Part shown: positions 1 through 5,107 of the stretch, piece by piece | How the letters are laid out: every line of letters begins with the position of its first letter | Numbering within the stretch: position 1 is the first letter of the stretch | Assembly (NCBI GenBank): GCA_023246995.1 | Contig: JAHFHI010000127.1 | Coordinates: 1 to 5,107, forward strand | Direction: 5' to 3' | Source of the DNA: Candidatus Omnitrophota bacterium | GTDB taxonomy: Bacteria; Omnitrophota; Omnitrophia; Omnitrophales; Aquincolibacteriaceae | Length of the DNA stretch: 5,107 nucleotides | The notes under the pieces: model-generated | The model's input: the letters and a program-made list of their open reading frames with translations, nothing else | The model's database searches: none | What the model was told of the DNA's origin: nothing | Made by a program: the position numbers and the translations under genes

Positions 1-106
1 CAAATAAATCCTCGCGGTAGCTTTCATAAAAAAAACCGCGGGCGTCCTCAAAGACTCGGGGCTCTATTAAAATCACGGCCGGAATTTCAAGCGGGGTCAG
101 TTTCAT
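1..106 (-). CDS. rfbC: dTDP-4-dehydrorhamnose 3,5-epimerase, N-terminal fragment
   Basis: The first 35 codons, from ATG at 104-106, run off the window edge. The product is expected to epimerise C3 and C5 of dTDP-4-dehydro-6-deoxy-glucose, the third step of dTDP-L-rhamnose synthesis for cell-surface polysaccharide, in the cytoplasm. The visible protein starts [19 protein letters not shown] and continues with the family hallmark DARGFFYES (about residues 22-30), which in RmlC/RfbC proteins follows the IEPkVf strand at the same distance from the start; this fixes both identity and start codon. Catalytic His and Tyr lie beyond the edge. The gene is in the same direction as the megaprotein gene, 72 bases after its stop. 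There is no Shine-Dalgarno sequence before the ATG. An NDP-sugar epimerase variant of the same cupin family with another product cannot be excluded from 35 residues. Confidence 0.85.
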   Translation of the reverse strand, partial: MKLTPLEIPAVILIEPRVFEDARGFFYESYREDLF

Positions 107-178
107 AACGGTTGATGCAGATTTTATAAGAAAACGGCCCCGATTCAATCTTAAAATAAGAAGGCGCGCCCGGCGGGA
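107..178 (-). promoter_or_regulatory. Spacer with possible sigma-70 promoter for rfbC
   Basis: This 72-base gap is AT-richer than the flanking genes. On the minus strand TTGAAT (plus 143-148) and TAAAAT (plus 121-126) are 16 bases apart, resembling -35 (4 of 6) and -10 (5 of 6) boxes. The implied transcript would start only about 8 bases before the rfbC ATG, which fits the lack of a Shine-Dalgarno sequence there (near-leaderless message). A GC-rich patch with an 8-base palindrome (GGCGCGCC, 163-170) just after the upstream stop is followed by a T-rich stretch, but it does not form a convincing terminator stem-loop. Read-through from the long gene remains possible. Confidence 0.35.
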
Positions 179-1141
179 CTACGCGGCCGCGGCAACCACG
201 GCCCGGACTTCGGCGTCTTTTAAGAGCTGATTCATCACCGCGACGATATGCCGGAGGCTCGGCAAAGTCATTTGATGGCGAATGACGGGGTCGGATACTT
301 TTTCGAGAAGATTCACAAGACCGGGTGACGGGAGCACCACCCGGACGCTCAACTGGGTGAAGCTGTAAGCGCCCTGCCCGTAAGCGGCGACCACGCCAGG
401 GTCGGTCTTGATACCGCTGACTTCGATCATTTTGGGCACCTTGACGGTGATCCCGATATCCGCCACGACAGAAAGATCGGCATGCACGCCGGCGCGTTCA
501 AAATCCACGGGCTTGCCCCCCTGGGCCAGCAGCGCCATGGTGATGCCGGGGCTTATCTGGGCGAACTCCCGGGGATTTGAAACCTGTCCGGAAAGGAGCG
601 CCAGCGCGGGATCATACTGGGCCGCGAGTTTTCTCATAACCTCCAGGGCCTCTTTCTGATTTAAGGCGAGGGAAACCGGGAAGGCAACTCCCTGGGAACC
701 CGATTGAGGTTGGGTTTGGAAAAATACTTCGGGCGCATCCACGCCGAATTGCTCCTGATACCAGGCCCGGAATTCCGGCTTTTTCGCCGCTTGGTTCATG
801 GCTGTAAAAATTTGCTCTAATCCTTCGGGAGAGACGTTAACCGCTTTGGATAAAAGCGGATCAGCCTCAAGCGTGCCCGCACCTTCGTTGCCGGACGCGG
901 AAGCGGAAAGATCCCCAAACCCGAGAACCGAAAGCCTCAAGCTGGTTACAAAAATCTCAATGTCCTCCGGCGCCGCCGGAAGGCCTTTCATCGCGGATTC
1001 CGTTTGGTTTTGAAATTCCGGGCTCAAGACGGCCGCGGCCATGGCATCGGGGGTGGCGTAACCAAGCAAAGCGCCGCGGATCTCACGCCCCCGGGCCGCA
1101 ATGTCCGTTGAAACTGTCTCGATTTTTTCCATGGCCTTACG
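179..1141 (-). other. Module E: unrecognised C-terminal module
   Basis: Residues 1312-1631, from the fifth RSEVR to the stop. It begins with an amphipathic helix (KAMEKIETVSTDIAARG), has a Ser/Gly-rich low-complexity stretch (1388-1400), a helical middle (1415-1440) and a beta-rich part (about 1530-1580: HADLSVVADIGITVKVP, FTQLSVRVVLP), then a final helix and an alanine tail (AVVAAAA). DAEVR at 1620-1624 looks like a degenerate RSEVR, seven residues before the end. I recognise no family and see no clear catalytic motif; the single-chain context suggests only that it belongs to the same modular product. Confidence 0.4.
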
Positions 1142-4100
1142 CCGAACCTCCGAGCGGAGGACCGTCTTGTTGCCGATGCCCGCCATTTTGGAGGGCATCA
1201 GCTCCGGGGCCATGATCACAAGCATGGCTTTGGCCGCGAATTCCTCGGATTGAGAAATTTCATCGTAAAGACGCCGGATGTTTTGGGCTTCAGGAAAATT
1301 TTTGCTAAAGGCCATGGCCGCCCTGAGGAAATCCGCCGTATAGGCCATCCCGGAAACCGTCTTGGTTGCGGCCATGCCGACTTCGCGCTCCATGACCTCT
1401 TCGAGGGGCCCTTCGGGGAGGCTTCTGAAAACAGGATAAGCCGCCGAGGGCTGGAGATCCGAAATAGGCCCGCTTTTCCCAGAATACCAATCGCTATATT
1501 CGGGCTTGGCCATCTGATGCCATACATCCAAAAAACTGCCTGCCTTTCTAAACGGCACCGAAACCGGCATCGGAACGTTCTCGGGAGGGTCCAAAAATTG
1601 CCCGTCCGTAAAACTTAGGTAATAACGTCCGCCTGATTTGTCGGTGACCACAAGCCATTCATGCCAGACACCCCCTTCCCGCACGTATGCAAAATTTCCG
1701 TGATGCTGCTCGACCGTGATCGCGTCCCCAAATTGCGCCTCTAGAAGATAGGCGGCCATACTCGATGCAATAGAGCAATTGGGAAAACCGTCATCCGGAA
1801 AAGCCTCCGTCATGGCCTGCTGAATGCGGCCATTGATCGCATAGACGAAGTCCTGGAGGGATTTTCCGAAACCCTCCTGTATTTCCTGTTTAGTCTGGTG
1901 CCGCCGCAAAATCTCTTCCCGGGCTTGTTCACGGTTCATAAAATTTTCAAATTTGGACAGTAATTCAGGGTTAGCTTCACGAAGCATCACGCGGAGATAT
2001 TCCAGAATAGCATCATACCTGGGCTCCACCTTGCTCTTGCGAAAAAATTCTTGCGCCAGCTTCGGCAGTCGGATTTCAGAGGCCTCCCCAAGGCGCTCGG
2101 CCCAGTCTTTGGCCTGTTTAAAATTCTCTTGGGTGAGGGCATCAAGGGTTTGGATGCCTGTATTTACAGTCCGCACTTCGGAACGTTTCTGCGTCATGGC
2201 GCCGGGATCCCCGGCCGATCGCGTCGCGGAGATAACGAGATTTAAGACATCCGTGGAACGTACCGGATCCATCGGTCCGCGGCTTGCGATTTCAATACGG
2301 ATATCCTGATCCTGGAATCCGGCTTCTTTTAATTGCGGGCGGTAGATATCCAATACTTGTTTCACGAGATCCTGCTCGGAAACGGCCGCTAGGTCTCTCG
2401 TGCCTGGCTCATCGATCGTGCGGGTCAGGATAAGAAGCCGCCCGTTTGGCTTAAGCCTCGCGCGGGCGAGCTCAAGGAGTTTAACCTTGTCATCCGGGTC
2501 ATAACCTCCGCCCCGGCGGTCCCCCAAAACATTGGCGATCACCACGTCATCAAAAAGTCTGGGCCGGCCTCCGGGATTAAGCGCTTGGCTTTGAATCGTA
2601 TCGAGATCAAACATGTCGCCCGCGATAAAATCGAGGGAACTGCGGTACCCCTGTCGGGCGTTGGCCCGGTTGGCCCTGGACTCGGCTTCCCGGAGCATCG
2701 CCGGGCTGATTTCAAGCGCCACGATGCTTCCCACCCCGGCTTTGATTCCCTCAACGGTGACAAGACCGGTCCCGGCGCCGAGATCAAGCATTTCTCTTTT
2801 CTCGAGACCATCTTTCGGCATCATTTGATTCATCATATAGGCGGCCGCGTCCTGAACCGGCTTGAGGGTGTCGAGTAAATACTCATCCGGATCGGCGGCG
2901 CGAAAATCTTCGGCAACTTCCTGACGGTTTTCCTCCGTGCGCACCTCTGAACGGGTGCCTTGATCCGGAGGTGTGGAAGGGGTCGTGCCGGCCGCCGGGG
3001 GCCGGGGGTTGGCAGGCAACGGTTCTTTGGCCATCTCGGAAAAATCGGCGGAAAGCTTCTCTCCAAGGTAACCCTCGATTTTTTGGAGCGCCCCCTCCTT
3101 GGCCGCTTGAAGAATTTCCTCGCCTTTCTTAAGGTCCCACACTATAAAATTTATGGAATGCGGACCGGTATAAGTCGCGTTGATAATTTTCTCCCAGAAT
3201 TCCTGCGGGGCCTTGGGATATTGCGCAATCCATTTTCCGATGGCTTCCCTGCGGCCGGACTCCGACAAGGAAACAATCCTGTTAAGTTCTCTATCCCCGA
3301 TGGCCGGCCTCAAATGACGCGTTGCCATGGCCGTGGGGCCCTGCTTGGCCATGTCGCGTACAAGGTGCCATGATGGCAGCCCTGATTTTGTCGCCGGATC
3401 GGCTTTGCCGATTAAAAGCGTCCCGGCGCCTGGCGTCATGAAGCGGTAATCCTCGTGCTCCAGAATTTTCTCCCGCCCGTAATCCGCCGGATTGGCAATC
3501 CACAAATCCGCGAGAAGGACCGCGGAAATAATTTGTCCGGCCGGAATATGTTCCGCCAGTTTTTTACGCGCCCGCACCATGGCTTTGCCGGTCACCATCG
3601 CATCTTCGAGAAGCACCACTTTCCCCGCGGAAGGGTCCCCCTGGAACTCCGCTAAAAACTGATCGAGTTCCGCCTGGGTTTTCAGGACACGGATACTCTC
3701 GCCGGAATGTCTCTCTTTCCATACCGTTTCCACCAGTTCAGAAGCCCAATGAGCGCCTCCGGCAGCGCTCACAATCACCCTGGGTTTGTCCGGATGATCA
3801 AAAATCCTTTGCACCAGGGTCTCCGCACCTTCCCTTAGGAGATCCCGCTCGCGGCCCTTGAGAATGTTCGGGGCGCGCACTTCCGAACGCGCTTTAAAAG
3901 GGATATAACGTTTGAGAAAATCTTTCAGGAATTGATTCGCCTGTGAAGCCGGAGCATTCGCGGGAATGGCTTTGGCGTAACGCCGCATGGCCTGGACCAT
4001 AAATTTTTCGGTTTTGTCGAGGCCCATCCCGTCATGGCCGCCGTAAGTCATGTAGACCGCGGCCAAAAGATCCTCAAAGAGCATGGATTTATCGGGTTTG

Positions 4101-5107
4101 CCTCTTCTTAGAAACGCGGAATCCGGAGGGAGAAGCGCGTCGATAATCCCCGCATGCGTCGCGCGGCTTCGAATGTTTCTGACGCGCACATCGTAGTCTC
4201 CTTTGGAGCTGCTGAATTCCAAAAACCGGGCGTGGCTCCGGGCCAGGATGACATCCAGCACCGCGTCCCCGAGCCGGGCCCACCGTTCACTCACTTCCAG
4301 AGCTTCGGCTTCCTGAATTTCCACGGATGCCGTGGGCACGATGCGCCCGGGACGGAAAATCCGCTCGCTCCACTTCTGAAATTCCGGGTCATCCGGGTAA
4401 AGGAAATTCTTGATAACCGGCGCCCCTATCATAAGGCTGTATTCAGCCGGGAAATAGGCATTCTCGGTTCTGCGGGCCCCCTTTCCCCGCTCCGGCAGGC
4501 GGGACTCGAATGAGGCGCGAAAAACATTTGAAACCGTTTCATGCCGGCCTTCGAGCAGCAGAATCCCAAAGAGAAGTTTGAGAAGGATCTCTTTGCCGTA
4601 AACGTTCGGTTTTTGTCTTGCCTTGGTAAGCCCCTGCGCCTCTTTGGCCAGCTGGGCATAGGCTTCATAGGCCGAATCGGGAAACAACGAGGCCAGAAAC
4701 TCTGATTGCAGGAAATCTTCTCCGATTTCCTGAAGACTGTCGCGGGTGCTCCCGGGATGCCGGGTCATGTAATAGTCCATGACGCTCATCTTGATCGCAA
4801 AAGTGGAGAAATATTCCAGAATCTCTTTTTTCGCCTTAAAACTTTCGGGCTGCAGAATCCCGGCCAAAAGTTCCCGATTTTGAAGGGTGCCCGGCGGCAT
4901 CCCTAAAGCCGTCTCAAAAAGCTTTGAGGCCTTCACCCCCGCGCTTTCGCCCGTCTGTGCCCGCACCTCGGAGCGGCGCGGCCCCACCGCCGGCACAGGC
5001 CAATTCTTGGGAAGGAGCGCAAGATCAAGCTTCACGAAGCTTGAATCATCCTGCATCATTTGAATCGCTATCACACCGGGAGTTTTCGGGGGCGCCGTGA
5101 CCGAGCC
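179..5107 (-). CDS. Modular megaprotein / putative polyprotein with RSEVR-delimited enzyme modules (5' end outside window)
   Basis: One unbroken frame ends at a TAG codon (179-181). The first possible start in the window is a GTG at 5072-5074 (residue 1 here); two ATGs follow at residues 6 and 7. None has a Shine-Dalgarno sequence, and the frame continues without a stop through 11 further codons (GSVTAPPKTPG) to the edge, so the true start is most likely upstream. Modules in order: unknown tail (to 33), tandem RNase III-like (39-395), phosphoribosyltransferase-like (401-707), SAM methyltransferase (713-963), transglutaminase/papain-like (969-1306), unrecognised (1312-1631). Exact RSEVR pentapeptides lie between all of them. 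I see no signal peptide or convincing membrane segment, so it is probably cytoplasmic, although the true N-terminus is not visible. I know no characterised family with this architecture. The frame itself is near certain; the domain calls rest on motif reading alone, and function as a whole is unknown. Confidence 0.9.
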   Translation of the reverse strand, partial: GSVTAPPKTPGVIAIQMMQDDSSFVKLDLALLPKNWPVPAVGPRRSEVRAQTGESAGVKASKLFETALGMPPGTLQNRELLAGILQPESFKAKKEILEYFSTFAIKMSVMDYYMTRHPGSTRDSLQEIGEDFLQSEFLASLFPDSAYEAYAQLAKEAQGLTKARQKPNVYGKEILLKLLFGILLLEGRHETVSNVFRASFESRLPERGKGARRTENAYFPAEYSLMIGAPVIKNFLYPDDPEFQKWSERIFRPGRIVPTASVEIQEAEALEVSERWARLGDAVLDVILARSHARFLEFSSSKGDYDVRVRNIRSRATHAGIIDALLPPDSAFLRRGKPDKSMLFEDLLAAVYMTYGGHDGMGLDKTEKFMVQAMRRYAKAIPANAPASQANQFLKDFLKRYIPFKARSEVRAPNILKGRERDLLREGAETLVQRIFDHPDKPRVIVSAAGGAHWASELVETVWKERHSGESIRVLKTQAELDQFLAEFQGDPSAGKVVLLEDAMVTGKAMVRARKKLAEHIPAGQIISAVLLADLWIANPADYGREKILEHEDYRFMTPGAGTLLIGKADPATKSGLPSWHLVRDMAKQGPTAMATRHLRPAIGDRELNRIVSLSESGRREAIGKWIAQYPKAPQEFWEKIINATYTGPHSINFIVWDLKKGEEILQAAKEGALQKIEGYLGEKLSADFSEMAKEPLPANPRPPAAGTTPSTPPDQGTRSEVRTEENRQEVAEDFRAADPDEYLLDTLKPVQDAAAYMMNQMMPKDGLEKREMLDLGAGTGLVTVEGIKAGVGSIVALEISPAMLREAESRANRANARQGYRSSLDFIAGDMFDLDTIQSQALNPGGRPRLFDDVVIANVLGDRRGGGYDPDDKVKLLELARARLKPNGRLLILTRTIDEPGTRDLAAVSEQDLVKQVLDIYRPQLKEAGFQDQDIRIEIASRGPMDPVRSTDVLNLVISATRSAGDPGAMTQKRSEVRTVNTGIQTLDALTQENFKQAKDWAERLGEASEIRLPKLAQEFFRKSKVEPRYDAILEYLRVMLREANPELLSKFENFMNREQAREEILRRHQTKQEIQEGFGKSLQDFVYAINGRIQQAMTEAFPDDGFPNCSIASSMAAYLLEAQFGDAITVEQHHGNFAYVREGGVWHEWLVVTDKSGGRYYLSFTDGQFLDPPENVPMPVSVPFRKAGSFLDVWHQMAKPEYSDWYSGKSGPISDLQPSAAYPVFRSLPEGPLEEVMEREVGMAATKTVSGMAYTADFLRAAMAFSKNFPEAQNIRRLYDEISQSEEFAAKAMLVIMAPELMPSKMAGIGNKTVLRSEVRRKAMEKIETVSTDIAARGREIRGALLGYATPDAMAAAVLSPEFQNQTESAMKGLPAAPEDIEIFVTSLRLSVLGFGDLSASASGNEGAGTLEADPLLSKAVNVSPEGLEQIFTAMNQAAKKPEFRAWYQEQFGVDAPEVFFQTQPQSGSQGVAFPVSLALNQKEALEVMRKLAAQYDPALALLSGQVSNPREFAQISPGITMALLAQGGKPVDFERAGVHADLSVVADIGITVKVPKMIEVSGIKTDPGVVAAYGQGAYSFTQLSVRVVLPSPGLVNLLEKVSDPVIRHQMTLPSLRHIVAVMNQLLKDAEVRAVVAAAA
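1142..1156 (-). repeat. RSEVR motif 5 (residues 1307-1311)
   Basis: Codons CGC TCG GAG GTT CGG, the only copy with GTT for valine. It follows MAGIGNKTVL and precedes the first helix of the unrecognised C-terminal module. Confidence 0.8.
1157..2170 (-). other. Module D: transglutaminase/papain-like cysteine-enzyme domain
   Basis: Residues 969-1306. A charged helical region (979-1090) leads into FPNCSIASSMAAYLL (1097-1111), a helix headed by C1100 as in papain-fold and transglutaminase-like enzymes. Next come a strand ending in VWHEWLVV (1136-1143) with H1138, and YYLSFTDGQF (1151-1160), which resembles the iDlTadQF strand that carries the third triad residue in related proteins. By that alignment the usual aspartate is S1154, so D1157 would have to substitute, or the triad is incomplete. 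After this, 1170-1300 is unassigned, with a loop rich in W/Y and S/G followed by helices. Activity could be proteolysis, acyl transfer or none; the fold call is by motif only. Confidence 0.45.
2171..2185 (-). repeat. RSEVR motif 4 (residues 964-968)
   Basis: Codons CGT TCC GAA GTG CGG. It lies just after the last methyltransferase strand (LNLVISATR) and a short GDPGAMTQK linker, so the end of a complete Rossmann domain fits the boundary closely. Confidence 0.8.
2186..2938 (-). other. Module C: class I SAM-dependent methyltransferase
   Basis: Residues 713-963. It shows the full run of Rossmann-fold methyltransferase motifs: motif I EMLDLGAGTG (761-770), which binds S-adenosylmethionine; the acidic end of strand 2 at E788 (VALEIS) for the ribose hydroxyls; the adenine-contact acid D820 (DFIAGDMF); motif IV FDDVVIANVLGD (841-852) at the active site; and the post-motif strand LKPNGRLLILTR (874-885). 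The helical N-terminal stretch (about 715-752) may form a substrate lid. The length, about 250 residues, is usual for a stand-alone enzyme. The substrate is not predictable: motif IV lacks the NPPY or DPPY of N-methyltransferases, and overall the domain resembles general small-molecule/RNA 'methyltransferase domain' families. Confidence 0.85.
2939..2953 (-). repeat. RSEVR motif 3 (residues 708-712)
   Basis: Codons CGT TCA GAG GTG CGC. It directly follows a proline/threonine-rich linker (STPPDQGT), the clearest sign that the motif sits in disordered, accessible sequence; the methyltransferase module begins after it. Confidence 0.8.
2954..3874 (-). other. Module B: type I phosphoribosyltransferase-like domain
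   Basis: Residues 401-707. The PRPP-binding signature is KVVLLEDAMVTGKAM (485-499): hydrophobic strand, acidic pair E490-D491, three residues, then T495-G496. Upstream, RVIVSAAGGAHWASELVE (432-449) fits the first strand and pyrophosphate-binding loop of type I enzymes, and the core probably spans about 405-560. Such enzymes move a ribose-5-phosphate from PRPP to a base, or the reverse; the base cannot be deduced here. The segment 590-684 is helical and unassigned. The module ends in a proline-rich linker (685-707, PLPANPRPPAAG then TPSTPPDQG) running into the third RSEVR. A regulator-like, non-catalytic phosphoribosyltransferase fold (as in PurR or PyrR) is also possible. Confidence 0.6.
3875..3889 (-). 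repeat. RSEVR motif 2 (residues 396-400)
   Basis: Codons CGT TCG GAA GTG CGC. It lies between the basic tail of the RNase III-like module (IPFKA) and the phosphoribosyltransferase-like module (APNILKG). Confidence 0.8.
3977..4327 (-). other. Mini-RNase III-like domain (second copy)
   Basis: Residues about 250-366. SERWARLGDAVLDVIL (262-277) matches the RNase III signature, and FLRRGKPDKS (321-330) followed by MLFEDLLAAVYMTYGG (331-346) matches the second catalytic motif. Of the four metal-binding acids of classical RNase III, D270 and E334 are kept, while the glutamate of RLEFLGD is A266 and the aspartate three residues before E334 is M331. That same reduced pattern occurs in Mini-III (MrnC), which also has a VLKRGRNAKS segment much like FLRRGKPDKS. 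Mini-III matures 23S rRNA in Bacillus by cutting double-stranded RNA. This copy therefore may be active; the substrate is unknown. Confidence 0.6.
4505..4921 (-). other. Degenerate RNase III-like domain (first copy)
   Basis: Residues about 52-190. By eye this follows the RNase III layout: an N-terminal helix (FETALGM, then RELLAGILQPES, matching the family's K-LGY...ELLxxALxxxS), then EILEYFSTFAIKM at the place of ERLEFLGDSIL, then YYMTRHPGSTRDSLQEI at the place of the helix with the FP..EG.L pattern, then KEILLKLLFGILLLEG at the place of ADxxEALIGAIYLDGG. The catalytic aspartate of the LGD motif and the glutamate of the EALIG motif are both replaced by non-acidic residues, so this copy should be inactive and may serve as a structural partner. 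The similarity is weak and needs a profile search. Confidence 0.4.
4961..4975 (-). repeat. RSEVR motif 1 (residues 34-38)
   Basis: Codons CGC TCC GAG GTG CGG. It is preceded by the proline-rich turn VPAVGPR and followed by a flexible AQTGESAG stretch before the RNase III-like module, so it sits in a linker. Confidence 0.8.
4976..5107 (-). other. Tail of an upstream module, unrecognised
   Basis: Residues 1-33 plus 11 codons upstream of the GTG. The stretch alternates hydrophobic and polar residues (VIAIQMMQDD, FVKLDLALLP) as in beta strands and ends in a proline-rich turn (NWPVPAVGP) just before the first RSEVR. It reads as the end of a folded unit, not the start of a protein, which supports a gene start outside the window. 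No family recognised. Confidence 0.4.

Larger units (their letters stand above)
3890..4960 (-). other. Module A: tandem RNase III-like domains
   Basis: Residues 39-395, between the first two RSEVR motifs. It is mostly helical and appears to hold two RNase III folds in one chain, a degenerate copy (about 52-190) followed by a better preserved Mini-III-like copy (about 250-366). RNase III enzymes work as dimers, so two copies in one polypeptide could form an intramolecular dimer, as the paired domains of Dicer and Drosha do. No double-stranded-RNA-binding domain is visible after the second copy; the module ends in a short helical segment and a basic tail (LKRYIPFKA). The likely substrate is structured RNA, but this is inferred from the family only. 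Confidence 0.55.

Noticed and set aside
31..38. Frameshift at the run of eight A (T on the coding strand) in rfbC
   Set aside because: The frame reads through as DARGFFYES, matching the family hallmark exactly, so the run is intact.
157..178. Rho-independent terminator after the long gene
   Set aside because: GGCGCGCC is a palindrome without a loop and the neighbouring CCCGCCGGG gives only a 3-base stem, so the T-rich stretch after it is not preceded by a credible stem-loop.
2960..3373. 137-codon plus-strand frame opposite the phosphoribosyltransferase-like module
   Set aside because: The product is arginine/glycine-rich with no domain logic, lies wholly antisense to a strongly supported coding frame, and has no Shine-Dalgarno sequence; it is a shadow frame in GC-rich DNA. 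The same applies to the other short frames on both strands (for example 1250-1618 and 1953-2309).
4550..4590. Possible membrane helix at residues 163-174 (ILLKLLFGILLL)
   Set aside because: It is only about 12 hydrophobic residues, flanked by charged helix, and it coincides with the position of the buried core helix of the RNase III-like fold.
1142..4975. RSEVR repeats as a DNA-level repeat family, CRISPR array or recent tandem duplication
   Set aside because: The 15-base copies differ at synonymous sites, are spaced 250-360 codons apart, and have unrelated flanks.
5072..5074. GTG as the true start codon of the long gene
   Set aside because: There is no Shine-Dalgarno sequence upstream, the frame is open to the window edge, and the following residues resemble the end of a domain. 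A start outside the window is more likely.

Overview
The window is gene-dense and both genes are on the minus strand. It looks like bacterial chromosome from an uncultivated lineage. I suspect Candidatus Omnitrophota (former OP3), because I associate long multidomain predicted proteins carrying repeated RSEVR pentapeptides with that phylum. That association is from memory and unchecked. There are no RNA genes, CRISPR arrays, insertion sequences or plasmid features.

Layout. (1) 179-5107, minus: one uninterrupted reading frame of at least 1631 codons, which stays open through 11 more codons to the window edge, so its N-terminus is probably outside. It is a chain of unrelated enzyme-like modules. 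Five exact copies of RSEVR (residues 34-38, 396-400, 708-712, 964-968, 1307-1311, numbered from the GTG at 5074) fall at or beside module boundaries, and a degenerate copy (DAEVR, 1620-1624) lies next to the C-terminus. In N-to-C order the modules are: the tail of an unknown module; a tandem RNase III-like module (a degenerate copy followed by a Mini-III-like copy); a type I phosphoribosyltransferase-like module; a class I SAM-dependent methyltransferase; a transglutaminase/papain-like cysteine-enzyme module; and an unrecognised C-terminal module. (2) 107-178: a 72-base spacer with a plausible promoter for the next gene. (3) 1-106, minus: the first 35 codons of rfbC (dTDP-4-dehydrorhamnose 3,5-epimerase), truncated by the window edge.

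How it may work. The most economical reading is a bacterial polyprotein or modular megaprotein whose units are marked off by RSEVR, either as a processing site or as a conserved linker/docking tag. The synonymous codons of the five copies differ, so the motif appears to be kept at protein level and not as a recent DNA duplication. Two modules suggest RNA work (RNase III, perhaps the methyltransferase). The cysteine-enzyme module is a candidate, untested, for internal processing. Nothing in the sequence ties the megaprotein to rhamnose synthesis; rfbC is simply the next gene downstream and may have its own promoter.
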